A DNA stretch of 64,000 nt from Ignavibacteria bacterium (GCA_017303675.1 JAFLBX010000001.1:321970-385969), one strand, 5' to 3'; shown: positions 26,301 through 34,555, counted from the first letter of the stretch. Program-made: numbers and translations. Notes: generated from the letters alone by a model not told the origin.

Positions 26301-28707
26301 CATTGCCAAAAGTAATTTCTTCAGTTAAAACCCTGAAGACATCGTATTCAGGCTTCAGGTCTTTATTCCAGATTCCCGAACTTTTAAGCAGGTTACCATC
26401 ATAATTGAAATAGTGTCCAACATCCCATCCGGTATATTCGCATACTTTATCTATTGAATATTGTATACATGAATTATTATCGGTGAACCTGTTCGATTCA
26501 ATTGCAACTTCGTTAATTAAGTTCAGAAGGCTGTATCTTTTTTCAAGTAAAGCGAGGTTGTTTTTTTCACTTGTGATATCCTGCACAATGCCAACAATAG
26601 CATCAACCTTACCATCCTCATCCCTTATTACTGAAGCAGAAAGATAAACATAAAACTCAGAACCGTCACTTCTTTTGTTTACAAGCTCCCCTTTCCATCC
26701 GTTCTTCAGTGCCTCAGAAAGTATCTCTTTCCTCTTTTCCTCGGTGATACTTTCTGTATAAAGTACAGGAATATTTTTATTGAGAATTTCACTTTCAAGG
26801 TAGCCATAAACTGATTCAAAGGCCGGGTTAACAAAAATGGTTCTGTTCTGCAGGTTGGTAATAAATACACATTCTTTAATACCGCGAAGCGCATGAGCGA
26901 AAAGCTTAAGCCTGCTTTGAACTTTTTCCTTGATTGCCATTTCATCAAGAAGCCTGTTCAGGGTATTGGCCAGCTCAACAGTTCTTTCATTCACCCTGGT
27001 TTCCAGCTCATCATATGCTATCTTCAGATTTTCCTCAGCTTTTTTCCTTTCCAGAAAATTTCCAACCTGGCTTCCGACAGATTCAAGAACTTCAAGTAAA
27101 TCGCTTTTAGATGATAAACGGTTTTGGTTAAAGCATTCAATAACAGCTATAACCTTCTCGCCATCTTTGATTGGCACTGCAAAACCTGATGTCCAGCCTA
27201 GTTTTATCAATCCTTCTTTGCGGGGTAAATTATTATCTGCTTCAAGATCTTCGATCCATAAAGATTTTGCAGTTTGCCAGACTCTGCCCGGCAACCCTAT
27301 ACCTATTTGGAAAGTATATTTGTTATTAAAAACAGAGCTGTATTTTTTTGAGTCGTGCGGGTTATCGCTCCACATGGCTTTTTGAACTAGAATATCATTT
27401 TCAACAACCCAGGCGATCCCGAATTTCCAGTTAACCCCGGTGCAAATATTTTCAAGTACATTGCGCAATGCTTCTTCTGTCGATACGGCTTCGGTTAATG
27501 AATTAGATACAGAGTATTGAATTTTTAAGTAGCGTTCTGTTCTTTTTTTCTCGTGAATATCAATGGCAATACCTATGTAACCGGAAAATTCACCGCCAGT
27601 ATACCGGGGGATACCCCGGCTTAATATCCACTTGTAATCACCATCTGCAGACTGCAGCCTGTATTCTATTTCAAATGGTTCCCTGCTTTCAAAATATGCA
27701 GAATAAGTACTGAGAACTTTTTCAAGGTCCTCCTGGTGAATTCCGTCAACCCACCCGTTGCCTGCTTCCTGGGCAAGGGTTCTGCCCCGGTAATCAAGCC
27801 AGCCCTTATTGAAGTATTCACATTTTTTATCAGTTCCTGCCAGCCAGATAAGAGCCGGTGCTGAATCAGCCATTTCCCTGAAGCGGCCTTCGCTTTCGCG
27901 AAGTGAGTTTTCAATTTTTATCCTGTTGTTGATTTCAGTTACCAGGCTTTCATTTGATGTTTTGAGCTCGGCAGTACGTTCTTCAACCTTATATTCAAGC
28001 TCATCATATGATTTAAAAAGAAGCCGGTCTGCTTCATTTTTATTCCTGATCATTTTGTTAAAAATGAAAAGAGATAGCCCCAAAACCATAAAAGCAAATA
28101 AACTGGTAATTATAATAAAGGTTTGGGTATCATTAAGATTTGTACTTGAGTTTTTTTGCCTAATATCAAGCAGCCTGAACTCTTCCGCTTTGATTTCTTC
28201 TGTAACAGTATTCAGTTTATCCAGGTCATCCTGTGCGATCATCGCAAGATTGGTTTGAGCAGGCAAAACCTTACCTTCTGCTTTAAAAAGTAATATTGAT
28301 GAATCAAGAAGATTAGTTATGCTGAATGCAAGGGAATCCAGTTTTCGAATTTTATCTTTCAGCAGGGCATTATCTTTGATCAAATCATCCAGCTGCCGGA
28401 TGGATTCGTTTAAACTGCTGCGCTGAATCTTATAATTTTCAAAATATTTCTCTTCTGCTTTAATAACATAGCTTCGCCTTTGTAAATGCAGATTTGACAA
28501 TGCAAGCTTCACTTCATCTGTTTTCTGCAATACTTTATTAGTATGACCAACAAGCTCTACGTTAGCCTTATATAAGGATATGTTATTATAAGTAATTATG
28601 CTTAATATGATAAAACAAAGTAGAAAAATAAGAAATGCTGCCGGTATAAATTTTTCCAATGGCAGCCTGTCTGCAAATTTCCCGAATTTTTGCGGTTTTA
28701 CTTCCAA
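23377..28707 (-). CDS. Giant membrane sensor histidine kinase with seven PAS and two GAF domains
   Basis: A 1776-residue kinase. Two transmembrane segments (about 20-40 and 195-217) enclose a CHASE3-like periplasmic helical domain. The cytoplasmic part reads PAS (about 268-390), GAF (395-560), PAS (615-735), GAF (735-900), and five PAS domains (from about 905, 1035, 1160, 1290 and 1420). It ends in HisKA with His1567 in [13 protein letters not shown] and HATPase_c ([36 protein letters not shown]). The start is TTG; no ATG lies near. Three PAS domains share [IA]AK[LM]G-W motifs and seem to be internal duplications. It is very probably the partner of the downstream activator. Confidence 0.93.
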   Translation of the reverse strand: MEVKPQKFGKFADRLPLEKFIPAAFLIFLLCFIILSIITYNNISLYKANVELVGHTNKVLQKTDEVKLALSNLHLQRRSYVIKAEEKYFENYKIQRSSLNESIRQLDDLIKDNALLKDKIRKLDSLAFSITNLLDSSILLFKAEGKVLPAQTNLAMIAQDDLDKLNTVTEEIKAEEFRLLDIRQKNSSTNLNDTQTFIIITSLFAFMVLGLSLFIFNKMIRNKNEADRLLFKSYDELEYKVEERTAELKTSNESLVTEINNRIKIENSLRESEGRFREMADSAPALIWLAGTDKKCEYFNKGWLDYRGRTLAQEAGNGWVDGIHQEDLEKVLSTYSAYFESREPFEIEYRLQSADGDYKWILSRGIPRYTGGEFSGYIGIAIDIHEKKRTERYLKIQYSVSNSLTEAVSTEEALRNVLENICTGVNWKFGIAWVVENDILVQKAMWSDNPHDSKKYSSVFNNKYTFQIGIGLPGRVWQTAKSLWIEDLEADNNLPRKEGLIKLGWTSGFAVPIKDGEKVIAVIECFNQNRLSSKSDLLEVLESVGSQVGNFLERKKAEENLKIAYDELETRVNERTVELANTLNRLLDEMAIKEKVQSRLKLFAHALRGIKECVFITNLQNRTIFVNPAFESVYGYLESEILNKNIPVLYTESITEEKRKEILSEALKNGWKGELVNKRSDGSEFYVYLSASVIRDEDGKVDAIVGIVQDITSEKNNLALLEKRYSLLNLINEVAIESNRFTDNNSCIQYSIDKVCEYTGWDVGHYFNYDGNLLKSSGIWNKDLKPEYDVFRVLTEEITFGNDHGLYENVIVNRKPVWTQISELKDINIYKRAELCTKIGLKTVIWVPVVGINEVIGVLEFYNSLEKTLDKEVLDSIVNISTEVSNVIRKNEFVREIKEREKHFSAIADTANDSIITADSDGKIIYVNSSTSGMFGYKDEELINNDLTLLMPDKYVNQHKVGLKRVSETGNSKLLGKTIELVGKRKDGTEFPIELSLAKWELNEKIYFTGMIRDISSRKTIENELIENRNTLIEAQSIAKLGNWQWNVKENSVKWSDEMYNIYEISRDDFDHTYESFLSRLHPDDREEIKKRISEAFKQKGSFEFNERIITPSGKIKVLRSSGGVRLDDDGNVTKLVGTCLDITEIFEAQQKIRENEERLSLIMENIKDYAIILLDENGNVKSWNKAAEYIKGYSRDEIIGKHISVFYTPEDLEKQLPSANLEKAALLGRYENQGWRKRKDGTMFWADIIFSPLYDGDILKGFVKVTRDITERKKAEQDLVESEKRLKEAQEIAKMGSWEWDTLSDKVKWSSEMYNIFEIDRDTEITQQVYLDLLDEENRRVREEEISKAMEGSGRFDYYLNIKSTSGKVKIIHSQGEIEKDTSGKIIRMVGTFMDVTQMKEAEEKVKQSEKQLKEAQSIAKLGSWQADFKTGNIEWSDEMYRIHEFEPGSQSLSYENIRKFIYHKDLPSMDKLISSLEKMPQNAEHDYRIVTPSGRLKYLSLDLRVEFDSRKKPVRIYGSVQDITEIKLVEEELRKTNAKLIEAQKELIHNEKLAALGRFSSGIAHEIRNPLANISALAQLLAKSKIEDEKMKKHLKYIMVNSDIANKIIKDLLNFASPEDLVYDDFPASELLENTMNSVEARCVDKHIALSKDIPADLPVLHADKVKLENAMLNFISNAIDAIEEGGNISVKAREDKVNRILIIDIIDSGKGIPPENLDKIFEPFFTTKETGTGLGLGLAYQYIKSHNGILNITSHPGKGTHVEIKLPVNNFKN

Positions 28708-28730
28708 ATACTTTAATTTCCCCGAATTTT

Positions 28731-28748
28731 TACGACAATTTTGTCATA
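28731..28748. promoter_or_regulatory. Putative enhancer dyad (UAS copy 3)
   Basis: TACGACA-ATTT-TGTCATA, palindromic except for one base. It stands 49 bp before the -24 box at 28798 and 24 bp upstream of the kinase start codon on the other strand, so it could also serve for feedback on the kinase/activator operon. Confidence 0.65.
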
Positions 28749-28797
28749 GACAATATGTTTATTATTTAAAATAACAACAAAAACCCCAAAAAAGATT

Positions 28798-28812
28798 TGG
28801 CACAGTAATTGT
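28798..28812 (+). promoter_or_regulatory. Sigma-54-like promoter of the 28.9-34.3 kb operon
   Basis: TGGCAC (28798-28803, exact), AGTAA, TTGT (28809-28812). Predicted transcription start near 28825, about 45 bp before the first small gene. Thirteen plus-strand genes follow with gaps mostly under 90 bp. Confidence 0.65.
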
Positions 28813-28870
28813 ATTTCAGATAGGTACAAAAAGATACTAAAAACTAAACTAAATAAAAATGGAGGGAATA

Positions 28871-28987
28871 ATGTTGGATTTAAGAATAGTTAAAGAAGAT
28901 CTGGGATATTTAAGATTATTGATCGACCTGGCATCAATAGATTCGAAAGATAATAAAAAGAAAAATAAAAACTCACACGTTAATTAA
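28871..28987 (+). CDS. Small polar protein (38 aa), first gene of the operon
   Basis: MLDLRIVKEDLGYLRLLIDL is a probable amphipathic helix, followed by a Lys/Asn-rich tail. A strong GGAGGG ribosome-binding site lies in front. No family is recognised. It directly follows the sigma-54-like promoter and precedes a receiver-only regulator. Confidence 0.55.
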   Translation: MLDLRIVKEDLGYLRLLIDLASIDSKDNKKKNKNSHVN

Positions 28988-29001
28988 AACATGAAAATAT
29001 A

Positions 29002-29409
29002 ATGAATATTCTGATATTAATAGTAGAAGATGACAAGTACATGAACGAAACACTCTGTGAAGTTCTGGAATCCGAAGGCTATAATGTTGAATCAGCACTA
29101 AGCGCACTAGATGCTATAAATAAAATAAAGCATAGTGAAAAAACATATCACTTGCTGATACTCGACTATAACCTGCAGTATCTCCAGGGAATAACAGGAC
29201 TTGATATCTTTAAAATGGCAAAAGAGAACGATCCTGATGTAAAAGCTATAATGATCTCTGCATATGGCAAAGATAAGGAATTGAAAGAAAAAGCAAGAAG
29301 CACCGGTATTCAGGCTTTTATAGATAAACCTTTTCTTATAACAGATCTTATAGATACAGTTGATGATATATTAAGACATTCATCAGCACAGGAACCGGCA
29401 GCTAAATAA
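29002..29409 (+). CDS. Stand-alone receiver-domain response regulator (135 aa)
   Basis: A receiver domain with acidic pocket IVEDD, phosphoacceptor Asp55 in LLILDYNLQ, Ser/Thr in MISAYG and FIDKPF. There is no output domain. Its position in a sigma-54-linked operon opposite the giant kinase suggests a phosphate sink or a feedback element on that kinase. That role is inferred from context. Confidence 0.88.
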   Translation: MNILILIVEDDKYMNETLCEVLESEGYNVESALSALDAINKIKHSEKTYHLLILDYNLQYLQGITGLDIFKMAKENDPDVKAIMISAYGKDKELKEKARSTGIQAFIDKPFLITDLIDTVDDILRHSSAQEPAAK

Positions 29410-29462
29410 AAAACCGCAAATAATAAGCAGCGTGAAAAAAAAATAAAAAGGAGAATTATAAA

Positions 29463-30086
29463 ATGAAAACTTTCAAAAATTTAACACACTTTGTAATTGT
29501 ATTTTTAATAGCGTTTTCCGGAATAGTATACTCACAGGTAAAGAACACTCCTGTGAGCAATTCAAAAGTTAAAAAACAAAGCTTCCCGCAATTTTTTATT
29601 GCGCCTACAGGCGGTGCTATATTCCCGTTAACCAAAGATTTCAGGTCTGATTTTAAACCGGGCGGTGTTGTTGGACTTGATATGGGTTTAAAGATAAATA
29701 AAGAAGTAGGTCTTTACGGTAAATTCAATTACATGTTCATGTCATCCAAAAAGAGCGGAGCTCCTATTGGTCAATATATGGAATTTTCAGCGGGACCGAG
29801 ATATTACTTTACTCATCCTAAACTGAAATCACAGGTATATTTTGAAGGCGGAGCAGGTGCATATTACTTCAAACAGAACAGCTATATAGATCCTATTGAT
29901 GCAACTGTCACAGTTAACCAGGTATCACAGACCAATGCCGGTATTAATGGCGGTATAGGTGCAAGTTTATACCTTAGTGATGCAGTGAGCATTCTTGCAA
30001 AGACAAAATATCACAATGTGTTCACAAGAACAGGTTCAGTAGGATTTATGACAGTTAATGCCGGTCTTGAATTCACAATAAAATAA
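29463..30086 (+). CDS. Outer-membrane beta-barrel protein (207 aa)
   Basis: A signal peptide (about 1-24, ending GIVYSQ) precedes alternating amphipathic strands, many with Gly-Tyr/Phe ends (GLYGKFNYMFM, FSAGPRYYF, FEGGAGAYYF) and the terminal strand GLEFTIK. This is the pattern of a small eight-strand OmpA/OmpW-like barrel. A ribosome-binding site AAGGAG lies before the ATG. Confidence 0.8.
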   Translation: MKTFKNLTHFVIVFLIAFSGIVYSQVKNTPVSNSKVKKQSFPQFFIAPTGGAIFPLTKDFRSDFKPGGVVGLDMGLKINKEVGLYGKFNYMFMSSKKSGAPIGQYMEFSAGPRYYFTHPKLKSQVYFEGGAGAYYFKQNSYIDPIDATVTVNQVSQTNAGINGGIGASLYLSDAVSILAKTKYHNVFTRTGSVGFMTVNAGLEFTIK

Positions 30087-30116
30087 ATAAATTAATAAAT
30101 CATTTACTTAAGTTAA

Positions 30117-30141
30117 GCAGCAGGGCTATTTGTCCTGCTGC
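30117..30141 (+). terminator. Intra-operon hairpin, possible attenuator
   Basis: GCAGCAGGGC (30117-30126) with GTCCTGCTGC (30132-30141), one mispair, loop TATTT. No T tract follows, so it may only stabilise mRNA or attenuate transcription between the barrel and lipoprotein genes. Confidence 0.45.
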
Positions 30142-30173
30142 TATTATAAAAATCAAAATAAGGAAATACACAA

Positions 30174-30803
30174 ATGAAACAATTAGCACTGATAATATTT
30201 TTATGTACTGCCGCAACATTATACATAGGCTGCAGTGAAGACGAAGACCCGATTACACCACCTTCTTCAGATACTTCGGTTGTAAACTACAATAATCTTA
30301 TAATTTCAGAAAGAACGATACCTTTTGATGCAGCGCTGAGCGCGATTGATTTTTTTAACGGACAGATAGTACAGGATTCCAACAGATATAAAGATGCAAA
30401 TCTGATAGATTCAATAGCTTTAGGTGATTCAGTTTATTATTTCCGTTCAGGTGACCAGTCTGATTTTCCTTCATCTGTACCTGGGTACAGAACAAGGTTT
30501 AAGCTTGTGATGCTGCAGGCTTCACAGACACAGTTCGATACTATGAAAGTAATACCTGATACCGATACTTCTTTAACTGAAAATGACTTTACTTCTGATA
30601 ACACAGAATCCTTCAGAGCGCCGCTGCTGTTCAATACAGTTTATGCATTCTACCTGAAGGGTAAGTATGACGATAATGTAACTCCTTACCGGGTTTTTGG
30701 TCTGCTTTACCTCGATGAAGCTTACAATGAATCAACCGGTTTTAAACTAAGGTTTGATGTTAAGATTAATAAAGAAGGCAGAAATAACTTCAGATCACAA
30801 TAA
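30174..30803 (+). CDS. Lipoprotein of unknown function (209 aa)
   Basis: Lipobox YIGC at residues about 17-20, then acidic linker SEDEDPITPPSSD and a beta-rich domain. No recognised family. It may be anchored in the inner leaflet of the outer membrane. AAGG about 10 bp upstream serves as ribosome-binding site. Confidence 0.72.
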   Translation: MKQLALIIFLCTAATLYIGCSEDEDPITPPSSDTSVVNYNNLIISERTIPFDAALSAIDFFNGQIVQDSNRYKDANLIDSIALGDSVYYFRSGDQSDFPSSVPGYRTRFKLVMLQASQTQFDTMKVIPDTDTSLTENDFTSDNTESFRAPLLFNTVYAFYLKGKYDDNVTPYRVFGLLYLDEAYNESTGFKLRFDVKINKEGRNNFRSQ

Positions 30804-30835
30804 AAATGAACTATAAAGAGGAGAATAATTCTAAA

Positions 30836-31219
30836 ATGGAAAACAGGACATCATCATCAAAAGGATTTTTGCTTGGCCTTCTGGCAGGCGGAGCAATCGG
30901 AAGCATTACAGCACTGCTGTATGCACCTAAAAGCGGAAGAGAGCTGAGGAAGGACATCGGCAATAAAAGCCGTGAAGTTGTAAAAGGAACAGAACAGTAT
31001 ATAGATTCTGCGAAAACCAGGGCAGCAAATATAATTTCTGACGGAAGGAAAAAAGCAGAAAGCCTGATTAGTGATGCCAGGAAAAAAGCAGATCAGCTTA
31101 CAAAAGGAACTGAAAAGCTTTATACCCAGGGCAAGGAATATATAACCGATGAAGCAATAAAAATTAAAGATGCTGTTAAAGCCGGGGTTGATACTTATAA
31201 TGAAGAGAGAAGGAAATAA
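30836..31219 (+). CDS. YtxH-family protein
   Basis: A 127-residue protein: GFLLGLLAGGAIGSITALLYAPKSGRELR is the diagnostic YtxH start in which a glycine-rich helix is followed by APKSG-E-R. A long amphipathic, Lys/Ala-rich helix follows. YtxH is a general stress protein in Bacillus. An in-frame ATG lies 30 bp upstream, but AGAGGAG at 30817 fits the start at 30836 better. Confidence 0.85.
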   Translation: MENRTSSSKGFLLGLLAGGAIGSITALLYAPKSGRELRKDIGNKSREVVKGTEQYIDSAKTRAANIISDGRKKAESLISDARKKADQLTKGTEKLYTQGKEYITDEAIKIKDAVKAGVDTYNEERRK

Positions 31220-31230
31220 GGTATAACCCA

Positions 31231-31623
31231 GTGGAAATACTGAATATCATAAGAATAGTAATAGAAATAATAATGTTTGCCGGAATTTTTACCGCAAGTA
31301 TTTACATACTTGTATACCTGAAGAAATTCAACAGCAGCATTGATACCATTAACTCAAAGATCGAAGGTATTGGAAATGATATTAAACCTGTTCTTAATGA
31401 TATCAGTATTCTCACAGGAAAGATCAATAATATATCTGATAAAGCAGTAAAAATAAGCGGAGATGTTGAAAATATCAGCGGCATTGTAGTACGCAAAACA
31501 GAAGAAGCAGAAATTTACATTGATGAAATCAGGGATTCTGTTTTAAATAAAGCAAGAAACATTTTGAACATAATAAATGCAGTAACCAAGGGTGTTGGAT
31601 CTTTTTATAAAAAACTAAATTAA
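31231..31623 (+). CDS. Membrane-anchored coiled-coil protein, DUF948-like
   Basis: A 130-residue protein starting with GTG. One N-terminal transmembrane helix (about 5-29) is followed by heptad-rich sequence with Ile and Asn (KIEGIGNDIKPVLNDISIL) as in DUF948 proteins. It directly follows the YtxH gene; YtxH and DUF948 genes are adjacent in several other bacteria. Confidence 0.65.
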   Translation: MEILNIIRIVIEIIMFAGIFTASIYILVYLKKFNSSIDTINSKIEGIGNDIKPVLNDISILTGKINNISDKAVKISGDVENISGIVVRKTEEAEIYIDEIRDSVLNKARNILNIINAVTKGVGSFYKKLN

Positions 31624-31629
31624 GCAGCC

Positions 31630-31761
31630 ATGATAATAAATAAAAATACAGAACTGTTTAACGAACCAATAGAGGTTGAAGAAGAAGATAATGATGAAAT
31701 ATATAAGTGGCTCAGTATTCTTCTTCTGTTAATCTGGATATTTTCAATGTTTATACTATAA
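31630..31761 (+). CDS. Tail-anchored membrane microprotein (43 aa)
   Basis: An acidic N-terminal half (PIEVEEEDNDEIYK) is followed by a C-terminal helix WLSILLLLIWIFSMFIL that ends the protein, i.e. a tail anchor. The gene starts 7 bp after its neighbour's stop. No family recognised; acidic head plus tail anchor is unlike the other microproteins here. Confidence 0.55.
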   Translation: MIINKNTELFNEPIEVEEEDNDEIYKWLSILLLLIWIFSMFIL

Positions 31762-31797
31762 ACTTATTTTAAAAATTAATTTACGGGGGTAAATTAA

Positions 31798-31935
31798 ATG
31801 CTTTGGACCATATTTATTCTTTTGATAATTCTGTGGGTCCTGGGAATAGTTTCAAACTTCCTGGGAGGTTACATACACATTTTGCTTGTGATCGCATTTA
31901 TAGTAATAATATTAAGCTTATTGAAAAGGAAATAA
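31798..31935 (+). CDS. DUF5670-family small membrane protein, second copy (45 aa)
   Basis: MLWTIFILLIILWVLGIVSN, GGYIHILLV and a basic end LLKRK. Aligns along its length with the protein at 8632-8784. A G-rich ribosome-binding site (GGGGG) lies 11 bp upstream. Each large sigma-54-linked operon thus carries one copy. Confidence 0.85.
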   Translation: MLWTIFILLIILWVLGIVSNFLGGYIHILLVIAFIVIILSLLKRK

Positions 31936-31939
31936 AAAA

Positions 31940-32443
31940 ATGAGAAATATTATATCAACCAAAGATACACTGTTTATGAATGAAATCTATATTCATCATA
32001 AGTATTTCCTGAATATTGCAAGAAAAATGACAATGAATGAATTTGATGCGGAAAACCTGCTTCAGGATACATTTATCAGGGCATACAGGTTCCTGGACTC
32101 ATTTGAGCCCGGCACCAATTCAAAAGCATGGATATTCAGAATAATGAAAAACCTGTTCATTAATTTTAACAGGAAAAAACAGGCGCATCCCTGCTACAGT
32201 CTTGACACAATAGTAAATGAACCGCACACTCCAGCCGAAGAAATTACTCTAAGGTATTTTGAGATAGTAAACATTATTGAAAAGATAAAAGATGATTACC
32301 GCCAGGTTATAATATTATTCCATCTTGAAGAATTTTCACTTATTGAAATTTCCAAAAAACTGAACTGGCCGCTTGGCACAGTTAAAAGCAGGCTCCACAG
32401 AGCGCGTAAAGAGTTCAGAAAAGTTTTCGAAGAAACAATATAA
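31940..32443 (+). CDS. ECF-type RNA polymerase sigma factor
   Basis: A 167-residue sigma factor. Region 2 (about 10-80): ENLLQDTFIRAYRFLDSF, SKAWIFRIMKNLFIN. Region 4 (about 110-163): DYRQVIILFHLEEFSLIEIS, WPLGTVKSRLHRARKEF. No anti-sigma gene of a familiar type is adjacent; the 108-residue protein downstream is the only candidate. Its place inside a sigma-54-linked operon implies a cascade in which sigma-54 turns on a second, extracytoplasmic-function sigma factor. Confidence 0.93.
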   Translation: MRNIISTKDTLFMNEIYIHHKYFLNIARKMTMNEFDAENLLQDTFIRAYRFLDSFEPGTNSKAWIFRIMKNLFINFNRKKQAHPCYSLDTIVNEPHTPAEEITLRYFEIVNIIEKIKDDYRQVIILFHLEEFSLIEISKKLNWPLGTVKSRLHRARKEFRKVFEETI

Positions 32444-32475
32444 ACTGCTAATTTAAACCACAGGAGGCAGCGGGT

Positions 32476-32802
32476 ATGGAAAAAGTAGGGAATCAGCTAT
32501 TTATAGAAGGCGAAAACAATAACCTGTTCATATATTTCCATCTGCAGGATTTCAAGGTGCACAGAGCCTCTGAAATACTGCACCGGTATATAGATAATTT
32601 CAGGGAACACGACATAGAAAAGATAAGTATTTCCTTTTGTGATAAAGGAGTACCGGGTGAACATTTAAGCAACTTCAGGAAGACAAATAACCGGGCAATT
32701 GCAAAAATCTTAAAAGGGATCAAATGTATCTCTGCATGTTTCCATTATAAAGAAAACAAATTAACCATCAATAAGCCTAGAGCACTTACAAAACTTAACT
32801 GA
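32476..32802 (+). CDS. Unknown protein between ECF sigma and SDR genes (108 aa)
   Basis: A soluble alpha/beta protein without recognised motif; residues FIYFHLQDFKVHRASEILHR and ISISFCDKGVPG stand out. An AGGAGG ribosome-binding site precedes it. It could be a regulator of the sigma factor gene before it, but nothing in the sequence shows anti-sigma features such as a ZAS zinc site or a membrane helix. Confidence 0.6.
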   Translation: MEKVGNQLFIEGENNNLFIYFHLQDFKVHRASEILHRYIDNFREHDIEKISISFCDKGVPGEHLSNFRKTNNRAIAKILKGIKCISACFHYKENKLTINKPRALTKLN

Positions 32803-32803
32803 T

Positions 32804-33673
32804 ATGCAGAAGAGCTCTAAAAAAAGGAAAACCAGGAAAGCCGCTTCTCAACAGAAACAGCCCGGGCTAGAATACTTAATGGAGCCAAAACCGAAGTTCG
32901 CTTCAATTAAATACAAACCCTCGGGTAAGCTTTCAGGTAAAACAGCAATCATTACCGGGGGAGACAGCGGTATAGGAAGAGCGGTTGCTGTGGCATTTGC
33001 ACGAGAAGGATGCAATACCGCTATCGTATATCTAAATGAAATAAAAGACGCTGAGTTTACACAAAATAAAATAAAAGAAATTAACGGGAACTGCATTCTG
33101 ATAAAAGGTGATATTTCATCGGAATCCTTTTGTAAAAAAGCAGTTAACGAGTGTATAAAAAATTTTGGTTCCCTGGATATAATTGTAAATAATGCTGCAG
33201 TACAGTATCCGCAGGATGATATCACAAAGATCACTTCCCGCCAGCTTGAAAAAACATTCAGGGTCAATATTTTTTCACAGTTTTATATGGTGAAAGCCGG
33301 ATTAAAACATTTAAAGAAAAATTCATCAATAATAAATACAACTTCCGTAACCGCATACAGAGGCAGCGGTCATTTAATTGATTATTCTGCAACAAAAGGA
33401 GCAATAGTAACATTTACAAGATCTCTTTCAGCAAATCTTGCAAAACGCGGGATAAGAGTTAACGGCGTAGCACCCGGCCCAATCTGGACACCCCTAATAC
33501 CGGCAACATTTCCTCCTAAGGACGTCGCTACATTCGGTACAGATGTCCCTTTGGGCAGGGCGGGGCAGCCTGAAGAGACTGCCCCCTGCTACGTTTTTTT
33601 AGCCTCCGATGATTCTTCATATATCACAGGTCAGATTTTACATCCAAATGGCGGAGAAATTGTTAATGGCTAA
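32804..33673 (+). CDS. Short-chain dehydrogenase/reductase, general-stress type
   Basis: A 289-residue SDR with a basic N-terminal extension, KLSGKTAIITGGDSGIGRAV (NAD(P)-binding TGxxxGIG), NNAA, the catalytic Tyr-x-x-x-Lys in YSATKGA with Ser upstream (TTSVTAY), and late APGPIWTPL. It belongs to the long subgroup of Bacillus general stress protein 39 (YdaD/YhdF), with an N-terminus similar to that group. The substrate is unknown. It starts 1 bp after the stop of the preceding gene. Confidence 0.9.
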   Translation: MQKSSKKRKTRKAASQQKQPGLEYLMEPKPKFASIKYKPSGKLSGKTAIITGGDSGIGRAVAVAFAREGCNTAIVYLNEIKDAEFTQNKIKEINGNCILIKGDISSESFCKKAVNECIKNFGSLDIIVNNAAVQYPQDDITKITSRQLEKTFRVNIFSQFYMVKAGLKHLKKNSSIINTTSVTAYRGSGHLIDYSATKGAIVTFTRSLSANLAKRGIRVNGVAPGPIWTPLIPATFPPKDVATFGTDVPLGRAGQPEETAPCYVFLASDDSSYITGQILHPNGGEIVNG

Positions 33674-34115
33674 AAAAAAGGACACTGATATATTTGAAAA
33701 ATTATCAATTGTTCTAACCAGATTTTCAGGCAGTACCCCGGCATTTATTATCAGTATTTCCCTTATCGGTGTTTGGATTATCAGCGGTCCGTTCTTTGGA
33801 TTTTCTGAAACGTGGCAGCTTATAATAAATACAGGCACTACTATTATTACATTTATAATGGTGTTTATTATACAAAGAACACAAAATAAAGATTCAGCAG
33901 CAATTCATTTAAAGCTCAATGAGCTTTTAGCTTCATCAAAAGATGCCAGCAACAGAATGGTGGATATTGAAGATATAAGCGAAGCAGAATTGGAAACACT
34001 CCACCGCCACTACAGAAAACTTGCAGTATTGTTTGAGAAAGAAAAAAATCTAAAAGTATCGCATTCCATAGAAGAAGCTGAAAATAGACACCAAAGAAAG
34101 GTAACAAAAAAATGA
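33666..34115 (+). CDS. Low-affinity iron permease family membrane protein
   Basis: A 149-residue protein with two helices: FEKLSIVLTRFSGSTPAFIIS, then WIISGPFFGFSETWQLIINTGTTIITFIMVFIIQRTQNKDSAAIHLKL, the signature of PF04120, followed by a soluble helical tail (DISEAELETLHRHYRKL). The start at 33666 is chosen because GGAG lies 9 bp upstream; longer frames begin inside the SDR gene. It overlaps the SDR stop by 8 bp. Transport of iron is the family label only; evidence in bacteria is thin. Confidence 0.85.
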   Translation: MAKKKDTDIFEKLSIVLTRFSGSTPAFIISISLIGVWIISGPFFGFSETWQLIINTGTTIITFIMVFIIQRTQNKDSAAIHLKLNELLASSKDASNRMVDIEDISEAELETLHRHYRKLAVLFEKEKNLKVSHSIEEAENRHQRKVTKK

Positions 34116-34288
34116 AAAATCCAAAATCAGTGCTTTATCTTTCAATTATGTTCGCCGTTTTGATTGTAATTCTTCCGGGATGTGAATTTATCGGTGATGT
34201 TTTCAAGGCCGGCATCTGGGTTGGAATTATTATCATCATAGCCATCCTTGCAGTTATAGCATTTATAGTAAAGATGTTCAAAGATTAA
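34112..34288 (+). CDS. Small lipoprotein-like membrane protein (58 aa)
   Basis: An N-terminal signal (VLYLSIMFAVLIVILPGC) with lipobox-like LPGC, a short stretch EFIGDVFKAG, then a second hydrophobic helix of about 20 residues and basic tail KMFKD. The start overlaps the stop of the preceding gene (ATGA). Last gene of the operon. If the Cys is lipidated, it would carry both a lipid anchor and a helix. Confidence 0.6.
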   Translation: MKNPKSVLYLSIMFAVLIVILPGCEFIGDVFKAGIWVGIIIIIAILAVIAFIVKMFKD

Positions 34289-34347
34289 AATATTGAAGGG
34301 ACATTTACATAAACCGAAAGAACCTTTTTTAAAGATAAATGTATTAA

Positions 34348-34376
34348 TTCTTAAAGCATCATTGATGCATTAAGAA
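34348..34376. terminator. Hairpin after the stress operon
   Basis: TTCTTAAAGCATC (34348-34360) pairs with GATGCATTAAGAA (34364-34376) over 13 bp with one mispair, loop ATT. A T tract is lacking; it may still end the operon or protect its mRNA. The rest of 34289-34650 holds no gene, only the dyad and the promoter listed next. Confidence 0.5.
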
Positions 34377-34464
34377 GAACTTTGATTATTGCAAAAGTAA
34401 AGGCTGCTAACCTAATTTTTATTCTAATATATTGAAAATATATGTGCTTGTTAAGTAATATCTA

Positions 34465-34482
34465 TATGACATTTTTGTCATA
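34465..34482. promoter_or_regulatory. Putative enhancer dyad (UAS copy 4, perfect palindrome)
   Basis: TATGACA-TTTT-TGTCATA, a perfect palindrome outside the 4-bp spacer. It defines the symmetric form of the element and lies 58 bp upstream of the consensus sigma-54 promoter at 34541. Confidence 0.75.
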
Positions 34483-34540
34483 TGTCGCTTAATTTCGGCA
34501 CTTTTTTACCCTAAAATATAATTTTTCAACAATAAATTTT

Positions 34541-34555
34541 TGGCACGTTTTTTGC
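34541..34555 (+). promoter_or_regulatory. Consensus sigma-54 promoter
   Basis: TGGCAC-GTTTT-TTGC, a full match to the -24/-12 consensus (next base A). Transcription would start near 34568, about 80 bp before ATG 34651. It is the strongest of the six sites. Confidence 0.82.

Noticed and set aside
34491-34507. Second sigma-54 site (CGGCAC) upstream of 34541
   Set aside because: The -24 box begins CGG and there is no TTG at the right distance; the consensus site lies 45 bp further.
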